NCBI RefSeq assembly: GCF_030269515.1
Contig: NZ_BSTM01000003.1
Location: 36,004-100,003 of the forward strand
Reading direction: 5' to 3'
From: Actinomadura sp. NBRC 104412
GTDB lineage: Bacteria; Actinomycetota; Actinomycetes; Streptosporangiales; Streptosporangiaceae
Length of the DNA: 64,000 bases
In this document: piece by piece, positions 27,711 to 35,783 of the stretch
Position numbering within the stretch: the stretch's first letter is position 1
How the letters are laid out: each line of letters starts with the position of its first letter
Program-made: the position numbers and the translations under genes
The notes under the pieces: model-generated
What the model was told of the DNA's origin: nothing
Databases searched by the model: none
The model's input: only the letters and a program-made list of their open reading frames with translations

Positions 27711-28560
27711 TTCATTGCAGGCGCGAGCTGCGCTCCTCGCCTGGCGGCTCGTCGCTTGTCGCGCCTGCGGCGATCGCTGCATCGCTTCGACTCGCCCAGG
27801 GGCTCGCTTCGCGATCAGGGTCTCGCTGGCGCTCGCCCCTGCCTCCGGACGCGATCGCAACGCATGGGCGACCGTTCGGGCCTGGGGTTGGGGGCTGGTG
27901 TGGGTGCGCTGTGTTTATTGGCAAGCACGAGCTGCGCTCGTCGCTGGCGCTCCTCGCTTGTCGTGCTTGCGGCGATCGCTGCATCGCTCCGACTCGCCCA
28001 GGGGCTCGCTTCGCGATCAGGGTCTCGCTGGCGCTCGCCCCTGCCTTCGGTCGCGATCGCAGCGCTGGGGCGACCGTTCGGGGCTGGGGTTGGGGGCTGG
28101 GGTAGGTGCGAGAGGTGTCTATTGCATGCGCGGGCTGCGCTCCTCGCCTGCGGCTCGTCGCGCTGTGTTTATTGGCGGTGCCTGCGGCGTCGGGCGCTGG
28201 GCGCGCTCTTTTCTTATGGCAGGTGCGAGCTGCGCTCCTCGCCTGGCGGCTCGTCGCTTGTCGCGCCTGCGGCGATCGCTGCATCGCTCCGACTCGCCCA
28301 GGGGCTCGCTTCGCGATCAGGTTCCTCGCAAGCTCGGAACCTGCCTTCGGTCGCGATCGCAACGCTTGAGCGACCGTCCGGGGCTGGGGTGACGGGCTGA
28401 GGTCGTTGTGATGTGTTTATTGCTTCAGCGAGGTGCGCTCCTCGCCTTGGGGGCTCGCTTCGCGATCAGGGTCTCGCTGGCGCCCGCCCCTGCCTTCGGT
28501 CGCGATCGCGGTGCTTGGGCGTCGTTCGGGGTTGGGGTTGGGGGCTGGGGTGGTTGCGGC
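27711..28560 (+). repeat. Repeat array A: about six units of a structured ~203-bp intergenic repeat
   Basis: The space between the EEP gene and the next gene is filled by direct repeats. Near-complete units begin at 27711, 27914 and about 28213; shortened ones at 28118, 28167 and 28416. A unit runs: TTTATTG, left arm such as GCAGGCGCGA, GCTGCGCTC core, right arm such as TCGCGCCTGC, GGCGATCGCTGCATCGC, ACTCGCCCAGGGGCTCGC, a second hairpin, TTCGGTCGCGATCGC, TTGGGCGACCG, then a G-rich tail (GGGGCTGGGGTTGGGGGCTG). Open frames exist on all six strands because of the composition, but the peptides change frame between copies, so I treat it as noncoding. Confidence 0.9.
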
Positions 28561-28565
28561 GGGGT

Positions 28566-29423
28566 TCAGACGACGGCGCCGTCGTCGGGGCCGCGGGGTT
28601 CGTCGCCCATTCGGAGGACGAGGGTCACGAAGCCGCCGATGAACGCGGCCACGGCCAGGAACGCGGCGTAGCCCGGCACCTCCCAGTCGAGCACCACCGT
28701 GACCAGCAGGTAGAGGGGGCCGCCCACCAGGGCGATCCACGCGCCCTTGGTGAGCGGGTCGGCGCTGGGGAGCGGGGGAGGGGGCGGCGGGACGAAGTGG
28801 CCCTCGTCATCGTCCTCCTCCTCGGCGGCGTCGTCCCCGGTGGCCGGGTGCGCCACGTCCGCCGCCTTGATCACGCGGGCGCGGGGGAGGCGGCCGGTGC
28901 GGTCGTCGCCCTCGGCGGGCGGCTCGGGCTCGTCGAGGTTCTCCTGGTCCGGCCAGGGCACCCGATCGCCCTCGTGGACGGTGTCGAACCCGGCCACGAT
29001 CTCCGCCCAGACCTCGTCCTCGTCGCGCGGTGCGGGCTTGTCCAGGTCGACGCCGGGCCCCTCGGTGCCGGAGTCCTCGACCAGGTCGGAGTCCAGGAGG
29101 TCGAGGTCCCGCAGCTCCAGGTCGCGGCGCTCGGAGTCGCGCAGCCGGGTCAGGTGGATGCGCAGGACGCTCTCGGCCGTGGGTTTCATCTCGACGTCCA
29201 CGTACAGGCGGTCCAGGACGTCCTCGACGCCTTCGGACGCGGGCTGCGGGACCGCGTGCGCGGCGGTCTCCTCGGCGAGCCCGGCCAGTTCCTCGGGGGT
29301 GGCGGCGTAGGCCGCCACACCCGCCTCGCGCAGCGCCGCGAGCATGACGTCGGCCAGGTGCGGGGCGAGGTCGACCAGCGGGGCGTAGCTGTCCGCTGAC
29401 AGTCCATTGCCACGGCGATTCAC
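28566..29423 (-). CDS. Hypothetical protein with acidic soluble domain and two C-terminal membrane helices
   Basis: 285 residues from GTG at 29423, which has GAGGAG about eight bases upstream; the frame extends to 29513 but without a ribosome binding site. The N-terminal 190 residues are acidic and helical (PHLADVMLAALREAGVAAY; LRDSERRDLELRDLDLLDSD), followed by a Pro-rich linker (FVPPPPPPLPS) and two membrane helices (GAWIALVGGPLYLLVTVVL and GYAAFLAVAAFIGGFVTLVLRM). Orientation is probably N-in. No known family is recognised. Its 3' end lies six bases from array A. Confidence 0.75.
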   Translation of the reverse strand: MNRRGNGLSADSYAPLVDLAPHLADVMLAALREAGVAAYAATPEELAGLAEETAAHAVPQPASEGVEDVLDRLYVDVEMKPTAESVLRIHLTRLRDSERRDLELRDLDLLDSDLVEDSGTEGPGVDLDKPAPRDEDEVWAEIVAGFDTVHEGDRVPWPDQENLDEPEPPAEGDDRTGRLPRARVIKAADVAHPATGDDAAEEEDDDEGHFVPPPPPPLPSADPLTKGAWIALVGGPLYLLVTVVLDWEVPGYAAFLAVAAFIGGFVTLVLRMGDEPRGPDDGAVV

Positions 29424-29719
29424 GGGGCAGGCTCCTCGGTCATGTCGCTCCGCTCCCCATTGACGTGAGTCCCACGGTATTCGCTGCGCGGCCCGGGACA
29501 AGCCCTGGGGCACACCCGATCCCGTTTCCCACTCGAGAGCCTACGTTCATATCGCCCCCATCGGTGCCCGGCAAGAGCACATGGAGGGGAAAGGCGGACC
29601 CGGTGGTGTGGGCACGACGGCCGAGGAGTGCGAAGATGTCGCATCATCCCCGTAGGCCGGAGTGCCGGCCGGAGTGTTCGGAACGCGCCTCAGGCAGAGG
29701 GCAGAGGAAGGTTGTCGGC

Positions 29720-30436
29720 ATGCTGTGGTTCTGGATCCTCCTCAGGATCGTTCTGTCGCCGATCCTGTACGTGGTGTGGCGTCCCCGGAACTCGGGCATG
29801 CGGAACGTCCCCAAACGCGGCCCGGCGATCCTGGTGAGCAACCACCTGTCGTTCGCGGACCATTTCTTCGGGCCGCTGCCGCTGATGCGCCCCATCTTCT
29901 TCCTCGGCAAGGCCGAGTACTTCACCGGGAAGGGGATCAAGGGGCTGATCAGCAAGGCGTTCATGACCGGTGTGGGGGTCGTGCCCGTGGACCGCACGGG
30001 CGGCAGCGCGGCGGAGGCGGCGCTGGAGACCGGGCTGCGGATCCTCAAGGAGGGCAAGCTGCTGGGCATCTACCCCGAGGGCACCCGCGCGCCCGACAAC
30101 CGCCTCTACAAAGGCAAGACGGGCGTGGCCAGGCTGGCGCTGAAGTCGAGGGCGCCGGTGATCCCGATGGCGATGCTCAACACCTTCGAGCTGATGCCGT
30201 CCGGCAGGCCCCTGTTCAAGCTGGGGGTGCGGCCCGGCGTGAAGTTCGGCGAGCCGATGGACTTCTCCCGCTACTACGGCCACGAGGACGACCCGGAGAC
30301 GCTGCGGAAGATCACCGACGAGATCATGCAGGCGATCAGGGAGCTGTCCGGCCAGGAGTACGTGGACCGCTACGCCGCCGAGGTCAAGGCCGAGCTGGCG
30401 GGGCGGCAGGCGCGTCCCGAAGACGACGACGGCTGA
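29720..30436 (+). CDS. Lysophospholipid acyltransferase (PlsC-like)
   Basis: 238 residues from ATG at 29720 (GAGGAAGG eight bases upstream). Transfers acyl chains to lysophosphatidate or a related glycerolipid at the membrane. The family blocks are NHLSFADH (H-x4-D catalytic pair), FLGKAEYF, VPVDRTGG and GIYPEGTRAPDNRLYKGKTGVARLAL, plus VIPMAM. The first 20 residues form a membrane anchor. A homologue is Rv2182c in the syntenic M. tuberculosis region. The macS start lies 13 bases downstream, suggesting one transcript. Confidence 0.9.
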   Translation: MLWFWILLRIVLSPILYVVWRPRNSGMRNVPKRGPAILVSNHLSFADHFFGPLPLMRPIFFLGKAEYFTGKGIKGLISKAFMTGVGVVPVDRTGGSAAEAALETGLRILKEGKLLGIYPEGTRAPDNRLYKGKTGVARLALKSRAPVIPMAMLNTFELMPSGRPLFKLGVRPGVKFGEPMDFSRYYGHEDDPETLRKITDEIMQAIRELSGQEYVDRYAAEVKAELAGRQARPEDDDG

Positions 30437-30449
30437 TCGCCCCGGCGCC

Positions 30450-31607
30450 ATGGGCCTTGAGGTAGCGCTGTGGCGGGCCGTCGCGTTCTACCGCGTCGCG
30501 TCGCTGCTCTACGCGGCGGTGCTCATCGCGATGAACTCCGACGGGTACGCGCACCCGCTGGGCGGCTGGGCCGTCCTCGCCGTGATGGCGCTGTGGACCC
30601 TCCACGCCACGTTCGCCTTCCGTGACCCCCGGCGGCGCGGACGACCCCTGCTGGTCGCGGACCTGGCGGTCGCGTCCGGTTGCGTGCTGGCGACCGCCTG
30701 GGTGGAGTCGGCGGCGAACATCGCCGCCGGGCGCCCCACTTTGCCGGTCGCGTGGGTGGCGGCGGCCGTGCTGTCCTGGGCGGTGGGGGGCGGCGGCAAG
30801 CGCGCCGGGGTGGCGGCCGCGCTGGTCATCGGCATCGCGAACGTCCTCGTCCACGTGATCGCCGGGATGCCGGGCTCGGTGGGGTCGCGCACCTTCAACG
30901 GGATCGTCCTGCTGTTCCTGGCCGGGCTGGTGGTGGGGCACGTGGTCAAGCTCGCCATGGACGCCGAGGCCCGGCTGGCGCGGGCGGTGGAGTTGGAGGC
31001 CGCCACCCGCGAACGGGAGCGGCTGGCCCGCCGCATCCACGACTCGGTGCTCCAGGTGCTGGCGATGGTGCGGCGGCGCGGCGCCGAGATGGGCGGTGAG
31101 GCGGCCGAGCTGGCCCGGCTCGCGGGCGAGCAGGAGGCCGCCCTGCGCGCGCTCGTCGGCGCCGGCCCGCCTGCGGCCCCGCGCCGCGCCGACGGGCCCG
31201 CGGACGAGGTGGACCTGCGGACGCTGCTCGACCGCCACGGGTCGCCGTCCGTGACCGTCTCCACCCCCGCCACGCCCGTGCCGCTCGCCGAGCCCGCGGC
31301 GCGCGAGGTCGAGGCGGCGGTCGCGGCGGCCCTCGACAACGTCCACCGGCACTGCCCGAGCGGCACCCGCGCCTGGGTCCTGCTGGAGGACGACGGCGAC
31401 GGCCGGATCACGGTGAGCGTCCGCGACGACGGCCCCGGCATGCCCCGCGACCGCCTCGCCGAGGCCGCGGCGGACGGGCGCCTCGGCGTCGCCCAGTCCA
31501 TCCGCGGCCGCGTCCGCGACCTCGGTGGCACCGTCACCGTCGACTCCGCGCCCGGCCGGGGCACCGAGATCGAGATGACCGTTCCCCTGACGGGCGGCCA
31601 CCGCTGA
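30450..31607 (+). CDS. macS: MacS-type sensor histidine kinase
   Basis: 385 residues. Four to five N-terminal membrane helices make up residues 1-165, followed by a coiled coil and a HisKA_3-type dimerisation helix (ERERLARRIHDSVLQVLAMV, His about 192) and an HATPase_c domain (AVAAALDNVHRHC for the N box, VRDDGPGMP for the G1 box, GRGTEIEMTVPL). The pairing with a NarL-type regulator (macR) next to pfkA matches MacRS of S. coelicolor (SCO2121/SCO2120), which affects development and antibiotic production. Here the pair is split by two antisense genes. Its TGA abuts the convergent FtsH-like stop with no gap. Confidence 0.8.
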   Translation: MGLEVALWRAVAFYRVASLLYAAVLIAMNSDGYAHPLGGWAVLAVMALWTLHATFAFRDPRRRGRPLLVADLAVASGCVLATAWVESAANIAAGRPTLPVAWVAAAVLSWAVGGGGKRAGVAAALVIGIANVLVHVIAGMPGSVGSRTFNGIVLLFLAGLVVGHVVKLAMDAEARLARAVELEAATRERERLARRIHDSVLQVLAMVRRRGAEMGGEAAELARLAGEQEAALRALVGAGPPAAPRRADGPADEVDLRTLLDRHGSPSVTVSTPATPVPLAEPAAREVEAAVAAALDNVHRHCPSGTRAWVLLEDDGDGRITVSVRDDGPGMPRDRLAEAAADGRLGVAQSIRGRVRDLGGTVTVDSAPGRGTEIEMTVPLTGGHR

Positions 31608-34076
31608 TCAGGACCGGCCCTCCGGCACGGGGCTCTTGGCGCTGTCGCGCCGCACCGGCTCGTCCGGAACGGCGGGCAGGGAGAGCCGGACGGGGGTACG
31701 CCCGCGATGCGCGGCCAGCGCCGCCTGGTGGTACTCCTCCAGTTCGCGGACGAACGCGGGGTCGGCGTAGACGCGCCCGTCGACCAGCGGGCCCTCGCGG
31801 CCCTCGATCACGGCGACCACGTCCTCGCCTTGGAGCGTCTTGTGGGTCTCCAGGGCGTGCGCGACCGCCAGCACCTGGGTTCGGTTCTCCTCCAGGATCC
31901 GCTCCACCCGGGCCAGCAGCGTGGCGAGCTGGTCCTCGATCCGGTCGGCGAGCTGCCGCCGCATCTCCTTCTCGGCCTCCTTGCCGCCGCCGCCGGGCGT
32001 TCCCATGCCGAGCTGGGACGACACCGCGTGCGACGAGACCGTGTGCCCCATGCCCCAGTAGCCCTCCATCAGGGACGCCACCCGGGTCGCCGACTCCAGG
32101 TCCCCGGACACGCCCGAGGAGCTGTCGCCGCCGAAGAACATCCGCTCGCCCGACAGCGAGGCCAGCGAGACCAGGATGTCCGCCTCGTACTCGCTGCGCC
32201 ACTGGGTGAACTGGTCCTCCACCGGGATGCTGGCGACCATCCCCAGGTACTCCGCGCCCTTCTCGATCGTCGCGATGTCGATCTCGAGATGGCGCCGCAC
32301 CCGGTAGGCCACGACCGCGTGGCATGCCTCGTGCACCGCCGTGGCGTGCCGCTCCCTGTCGTGGTACTCCACGCCCTCGGGCGGCCCCAGGCTCTTGAGC
32401 TGCTTGGCCTTCATCACGTCCGCCCAGGTGATGACCTCCCGCCCGGCCCGGATCGCGGTGATCAGCGCCTCGTTCACCAGATCCTTGATGCCGGCGCCGG
32501 TGGCGTACGGGGTGATGGTGGCGAGCTTGTCGATCTCCTCGGGCGTGAGCTCGTGCCTGACCTTGCCGAAGTACCCCTCGTAGGTGCGCACCCGGCCAGC
32601 CCTGGACGGGTAGCCCACCTTGTAGATCCGGTCGATCCGGCCGGGACGCAGCAGCGCCTCGTCCAGGGCCTCCGGCATGTTGGTGGCCATCATGACGAGG
32701 ATCCGGTACTTCGGCGGCGGCTTGGGCTTCATGCCCAGGAGCCGGCGGACGTAGCGGTTGACGATCCCGCGCGGCTTCTTCAGGCCCGACAGCTCGGTCA
32801 GCAGCGCCTGGAGCGTCCCGGTGTCGCCACCGCCCGCGTTCATCCCTCCGCCCATGAAGAACCTGTCGCGCCACGCCGGCGTCCCGCCCGAGTGGAGCGC
32901 GTCCCTGGCGAGCTGCCACCGGGTGTCGGACGAGAGGTAGGAGATGCCGTGGCAGCCCGCCGCCGCGAACGCCGCGGGACGGGTGCCCACCGGACGTCCG
33001 CCCGGGCCGACCTGGGCCAGGGCGCCGCGGCGGCCGAGCGAGTCGGCCTCGTCGAAGAAGACGATCACGCCGCCGTAGCGCAGGGCCAGCTTGCGCAGCT
33101 TGCGGAACAGCGACTTGACCTTGAGCACCCCGATGCCCATGAACATCTGGATGAACGCGCCGGGGTCGACGAACACGTAGGGGTGGCCCGTCTCGCCCGC
33201 GACCGCCTCGGCCATCAGCGTCTTGCCGGTGCCCGGCGGCCCCCACAGCAGGATCCCGCCGGGCACATACCCGCCCTTGGCCTCGATCTCCTGCGGCTTC
33301 TCCAGGAAGACGATGTTCTCCTTGACCCGTTCCAGCACGTGGTCCTGCCCCCACACGTCGCTGAACCGGGTCTTGATGTCGTCGGGCATGTAGGTGTCGA
33401 TGCCGCCGCGCGACAGGAACCAGAACAGCCCCACGAACTGGATGATGATGACGAAGAACAGGAAGACGATCTGCAGCAGGAACGGCAGCGCCTCCCACAG
33501 CAGCCGGGGCGCCTCGAACAGCGCCAGCGCCGGCGAGGTGTCCAGCACCTTCCCGGCGACCACGGCGAACACCGCGATCCAGAACAGCCAGACGGTGGCC
33601 CGCCACACCCGGAACCGCGTCCACGGGGAGAACCGCCGGTGCGTGTACCGCTCGAACCCGCCGAAGACGCGGTGCGTCCAGAACCGGTGGTAGTCGCTGG
33701 AACGTTCGCTGATCAGGAAGTGGCCCTGCCGGATCAGCTCCAGCCCGAGGAGGACGAACACCCAGGACGCCGCCCGGGACTGCTCGCGCATCGCGTCCAC
33801 GAAGGGCAGCAGCGGATTGTCCGCCATCGCCGCCCACACCAGGACGAACCACACCACGGTGAGGAGCAGCAGGTATTTGATCCGGTCCCACATCGGCAGG
33901 CTCGGACGGGTGGCCCCGGCCGACTTGACCAGCGAGACCTTGGGCTTCTCTCCCCAGACGATCTCCGGGTAGGCGAATCCGGAGAGGAACGTCGAGGTGA
34001 GCCGGAGACCGCGCCGGTAGAGGGACTCGGCGGGAGGGGTCTGGGAGGCGCCGCCGCGCCGCCGCCGGAAGATCAT
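31608..34076 (-). CDS. FtsH-like membrane AAA+ zinc metalloprotease with a large insertion
   Basis: 822 residues from ATG at 34076, overlapping the lipoprotein stop by one base (TGATG). Four membrane helices lie in residues 68-222. The AAA+ module has Walker A GPPGTGKT (about 279-286), Walker B VIVFFDEAD (337-345) and the second region of homology with RPGRID (arginine finger, about 477). About 110 residues (348-455) are inserted between Walker B and that region. The protease domain carries HEACH (582-586) and the third zinc ligand in GVSGDLESAT (Asp 659). It is longer than housekeeping FtsH (about 640) and is a divergent paralogue. Its product should degrade or extract membrane proteins. Confidence 0.85.
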   Translation of the reverse strand: MIFRRRRGGASQTPPAESLYRRGLRLTSTFLSGFAYPEIVWGEKPKVSLVKSAGATRPSLPMWDRIKYLLLLTVVWFVLVWAAMADNPLLPFVDAMREQSRAASWVFVLLGLELIRQGHFLISERSSDYHRFWTHRVFGGFERYTHRRFSPWTRFRVWRATVWLFWIAVFAVVAGKVLDTSPALALFEAPRLLWEALPFLLQIVFLFFVIIIQFVGLFWFLSRGGIDTYMPDDIKTRFSDVWGQDHVLERVKENIVFLEKPQEIEAKGGYVPGGILLWGPPGTGKTLMAEAVAGETGHPYVFVDPGAFIQMFMGIGVLKVKSLFRKLRKLALRYGGVIVFFDEADSLGRRGALAQVGPGGRPVGTRPAAFAAAGCHGISYLSSDTRWQLARDALHSGGTPAWRDRFFMGGGMNAGGGDTGTLQALLTELSGLKKPRGIVNRYVRRLLGMKPKPPPKYRILVMMATNMPEALDEALLRPGRIDRIYKVGYPSRAGRVRTYEGYFGKVRHELTPEEIDKLATITPYATGAGIKDLVNEALITAIRAGREVITWADVMKAKQLKSLGPPEGVEYHDRERHATAVHEACHAVVAYRVRRHLEIDIATIEKGAEYLGMVASIPVEDQFTQWRSEYEADILVSLASLSGERMFFGGDSSSGVSGDLESATRVASLMEGYWGMGHTVSSHAVSSQLGMGTPGGGGKEAEKEMRRQLADRIEDQLATLLARVERILEENRTQVLAVAHALETHKTLQGEDVVAVIEGREGPLVDGRVYADPAFVRELEEYHQAALAAHRGRTPVRLSLPAVPDEPVRRDSAKSPVPEGRS

Positions 34077-34792
34077 CAGTCGTTCCTCACCGTGAAGGAC
34101 CGGGCGATCGCGTCCAGCTCGGCGGCCCGCTGGGTGAAGCAGCGCGCCGAGCATCGCAGCACCATGACGTACAGCCGTCCGGCGTCGCTGACGTAGGCGG
34201 TGACGTCGAAGGTCTGAAGGTCCGGGCTGGTCGGCAGCCGGTAGTTGAAGGTGGTGCGCACGCCGCGCAGCCCGCCGCCGGGGGTGAGCACCTGGTCGCG
34301 GGTCAGCTCGAAGCCGGTGAGCTGCCCGCCGCGCTGCGCCAGCTCGGCCCGCCCGTTCTCGGTGACCGGGAGGAACGTGTCGCGCAGCATGTCGAGCGAC
34401 ACCGCGTCCTGCTCCTTCTTGGACAGCGGGCGGACGACGGCCCAGACGAACGGCTGGTCGCTGGCGACCCCGTACAGGTGGGTGGGGTGCGGTACGTCGT
34501 GCGCGTCGTAGGCGACCGACCAGACGAGCCGCGGCCTGGCGCGGGCGGCGGCGGAGTCGGGGTCGTCCGCGCTCAGGATGCCGTCGAGGGTCCGCTGGTC
34601 GATCCGGTGCCACTCGGAGGGGACCTTGAAGTAGGTCTTCTGCTCCGAGTTCTTGACGTAGTGGTAGTCGGGCGATCCGCAGCCGGACAGCGCGAGGGGC
34701 AGGACGGCGGCGAACGCGAGCGGCGTGAGGAGTCTGGACGGCGTCACCGGCGTGGACCGGCGGGGGTGAACGCGGATGGGGCCTCGTGCCAT
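34076..34792 (-). CDS. Lipoprotein of unknown function, coupled to the FtsH-like protease
   Basis: 238 residues from ATG at 34792 (GGAG six bases upstream); GTG at 34747 is an alternative that gives a shorter signal peptide. Residues 16-38 form a lipoprotein signal with the lipobox ALSGC. The mature part is about 200 residues with alternating beta character (YHYVKNSEQKTYFKVPSEW; VTAYVSDAGRLYVMVLRC) and two late cysteines that could pair. No named family. The stop overlaps the protease start, so the two are translationally coupled and likely act together at the membrane. Confidence 0.75.
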   Translation of the reverse strand: MARGPIRVHPRRSTPVTPSRLLTPLAFAAVLPLALSGCGSPDYHYVKNSEQKTYFKVPSEWHRIDQRTLDGILSADDPDSAAARARPRLVWSVAYDAHDVPHPTHLYGVASDQPFVWAVVRPLSKKEQDAVSLDMLRDTFLPVTENGRAELAQRGGQLTGFELTRDQVLTPGGGLRGVRTTFNYRLPTSPDLQTFDVTAYVSDAGRLYVMVLRCSARCFTQRAAELDAIARSFTVRND

Positions 34793-34830
34793 GAGGGCTC
34801 CGCGGGGGCTGGGGGACCTGGGGCTTTTGT

Positions 34831-34858
34831 TTGAATTATGCCCCGAAACATGTATTAC
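34831..34858 (+). promoter_or_regulatory. Candidate macR promoter
   Basis: TTGAAT (34831-34836), a 16-base spacer and TATTAC (34853-34858) form a reasonable housekeeping promoter in an unusually AT-rich patch. Transcription would start near 34865, about 58 bases before the macR GTG. Confidence 0.5.
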
Positions 34859-34922
34859 ACCCCTATCCCGTTTCCATTACGCGGTTATCTCGATGACCGG
34901 CACCGGTCTTAGGCTGGTCCGC

Positions 34923-35594
34923 GTGACCGACACCCCGGCCCCCTCGTACCGCGTCATGGTCGTGGACGACCACCCGATGTGGCGCGACGCCGTGGCCCGC
35001 GACCTGGCCGAGGCCGGGCACGAGGTGGTCGCCACGGCGGGGGAGGGGCGCGCCGCCGTCCGGATCGCCGCCGCCGCCAGGCCCGAAGTGGCGGTGGTCG
35101 ACCTGCAACTGCCCGACATCAGCGGCGTCGAGGTGACCCGCCTGCTGGCCGCCGCCGATCCGCCGGTGCGGGTGCTGGTGCTGTCGGCCAGCGGCGAACG
35201 GCAGGACGTCCTGGACGCGGTCAAGGTCGGCGCCACCGGCTACCTGCTCAAGTCGGCGGGCCGGGAGGAGTTCCTGGACGCCGTGCGCCGCACCGGCGAG
35301 GGCGACGCGGTCTTCACCCCGCGCCTGGCCGGGCTCGTCCTCGGCGAGTACCGGCGGCTCGCGTCCGCTCCGAGCCGGCCCGACGACGACGCGCCGCGGC
35401 TCACCCAGCGCGAGCGCGAGGTGCTGCGGCTGGTCGCCAAGGGCCTGACCTACCGGCAGATCGCCGAACGGCTCGTCCTGTCGCATCGCACCGTGCAGAA
35501 CCATGTCCAGAACACCCTGGGCAAGCTCCAGCTCCACAACCGCGTCGAGCTGGTCAGGTACGCCATCGAGAAGGGCCTGGACCGGGACGGCTGA
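34923..35594 (+). CDS. macR: MacR-type NarL/LuxR response regulator
   Basis: 223 residues from GTG at 34923. Receiver domain: MVVDDHPMWRDAVARDL (acidic pocket), VAVVDLQLPDISG (phospho-Asp), VLVLSASGE (Thr/Ser switch) and GYLLKSAG (conserved Lys). C-terminal helix-turn-helix: LTQREREVLRLVAKGLTYRQIAERLVLSHRTVQNHVQNTLGKL. Partner of the MacS kinase 3.3 kb away on the same strand; in Streptomyces the two genes are adjacent. It probably controls membrane or lipoprotein genes, by analogy to MacRS. pfkA follows downstream. Confidence 0.85.
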   Translation: MTDTPAPSYRVMVVDDHPMWRDAVARDLAEAGHEVVATAGEGRAAVRIAAAARPEVAVVDLQLPDISGVEVTRLLAAADPPVRVLVLSASGERQDVLDAVKVGATGYLLKSAGREEFLDAVRRTGEGDAVFTPRLAGLVLGEYRRLASAPSRPDDDAPRLTQREREVLRLVAKGLTYRQIAERLVLSHRTVQNHVQNTLGKLQLHNRVELVRYAIEKGLDRDG

Positions 35595-35716
35595 CCCCGG
35601 CGGCTGGACTCGGCCAAGGCGGGGTGAACTCTGCGTCCAGGCGCTGCGCGAACGGACCCGCGGCGGGCACGATGGTGCTGAGGCGAAGTGGCCCGGCGAA
35701 GGCCGGGTAACCACTA

Positions 35717-35728
35717 TGGTCTAGACCA
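35717..35728 (+). promoter_or_regulatory. DasR-type (dre) operator before pfkA
   Basis: TGGTCTAGACCA is a perfect 12-base palindrome, flanked by ACTA on the left and ATAGT on the right, giving nearly full dyad symmetry. It equals the core of the DasR-responsive element described in Streptomyces (AGTGGTCTAGACCACT). It lies 56 bases before the pfkA ATG. DasR is a GntR-family repressor sensing amino-sugar phosphates, so control of glycolysis by amino-sugar status is a reasonable inference. Confidence 0.7.
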
Positions 35729-35783
35729 ATAGTGTCTACCCGTGGGATCGAGGAGAAGCCCCGTGTCTGGTGAGGGAGAGGGC

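Noticed and set aside
27711..28560. Long open frames in the repeat arrays with peptides such as GARFAIRVSLALAPAFGRDR
   Set aside because: The same DNA is open in several frames, the peptide frame shifts between units and the units sit between genes; composition, not coding, explains them.
27711..28560. CRISPR array
   Set aside because: Unit length (about 203 bp) and lack of short repeats with unique spacers exclude CRISPR; no cas genes are present.
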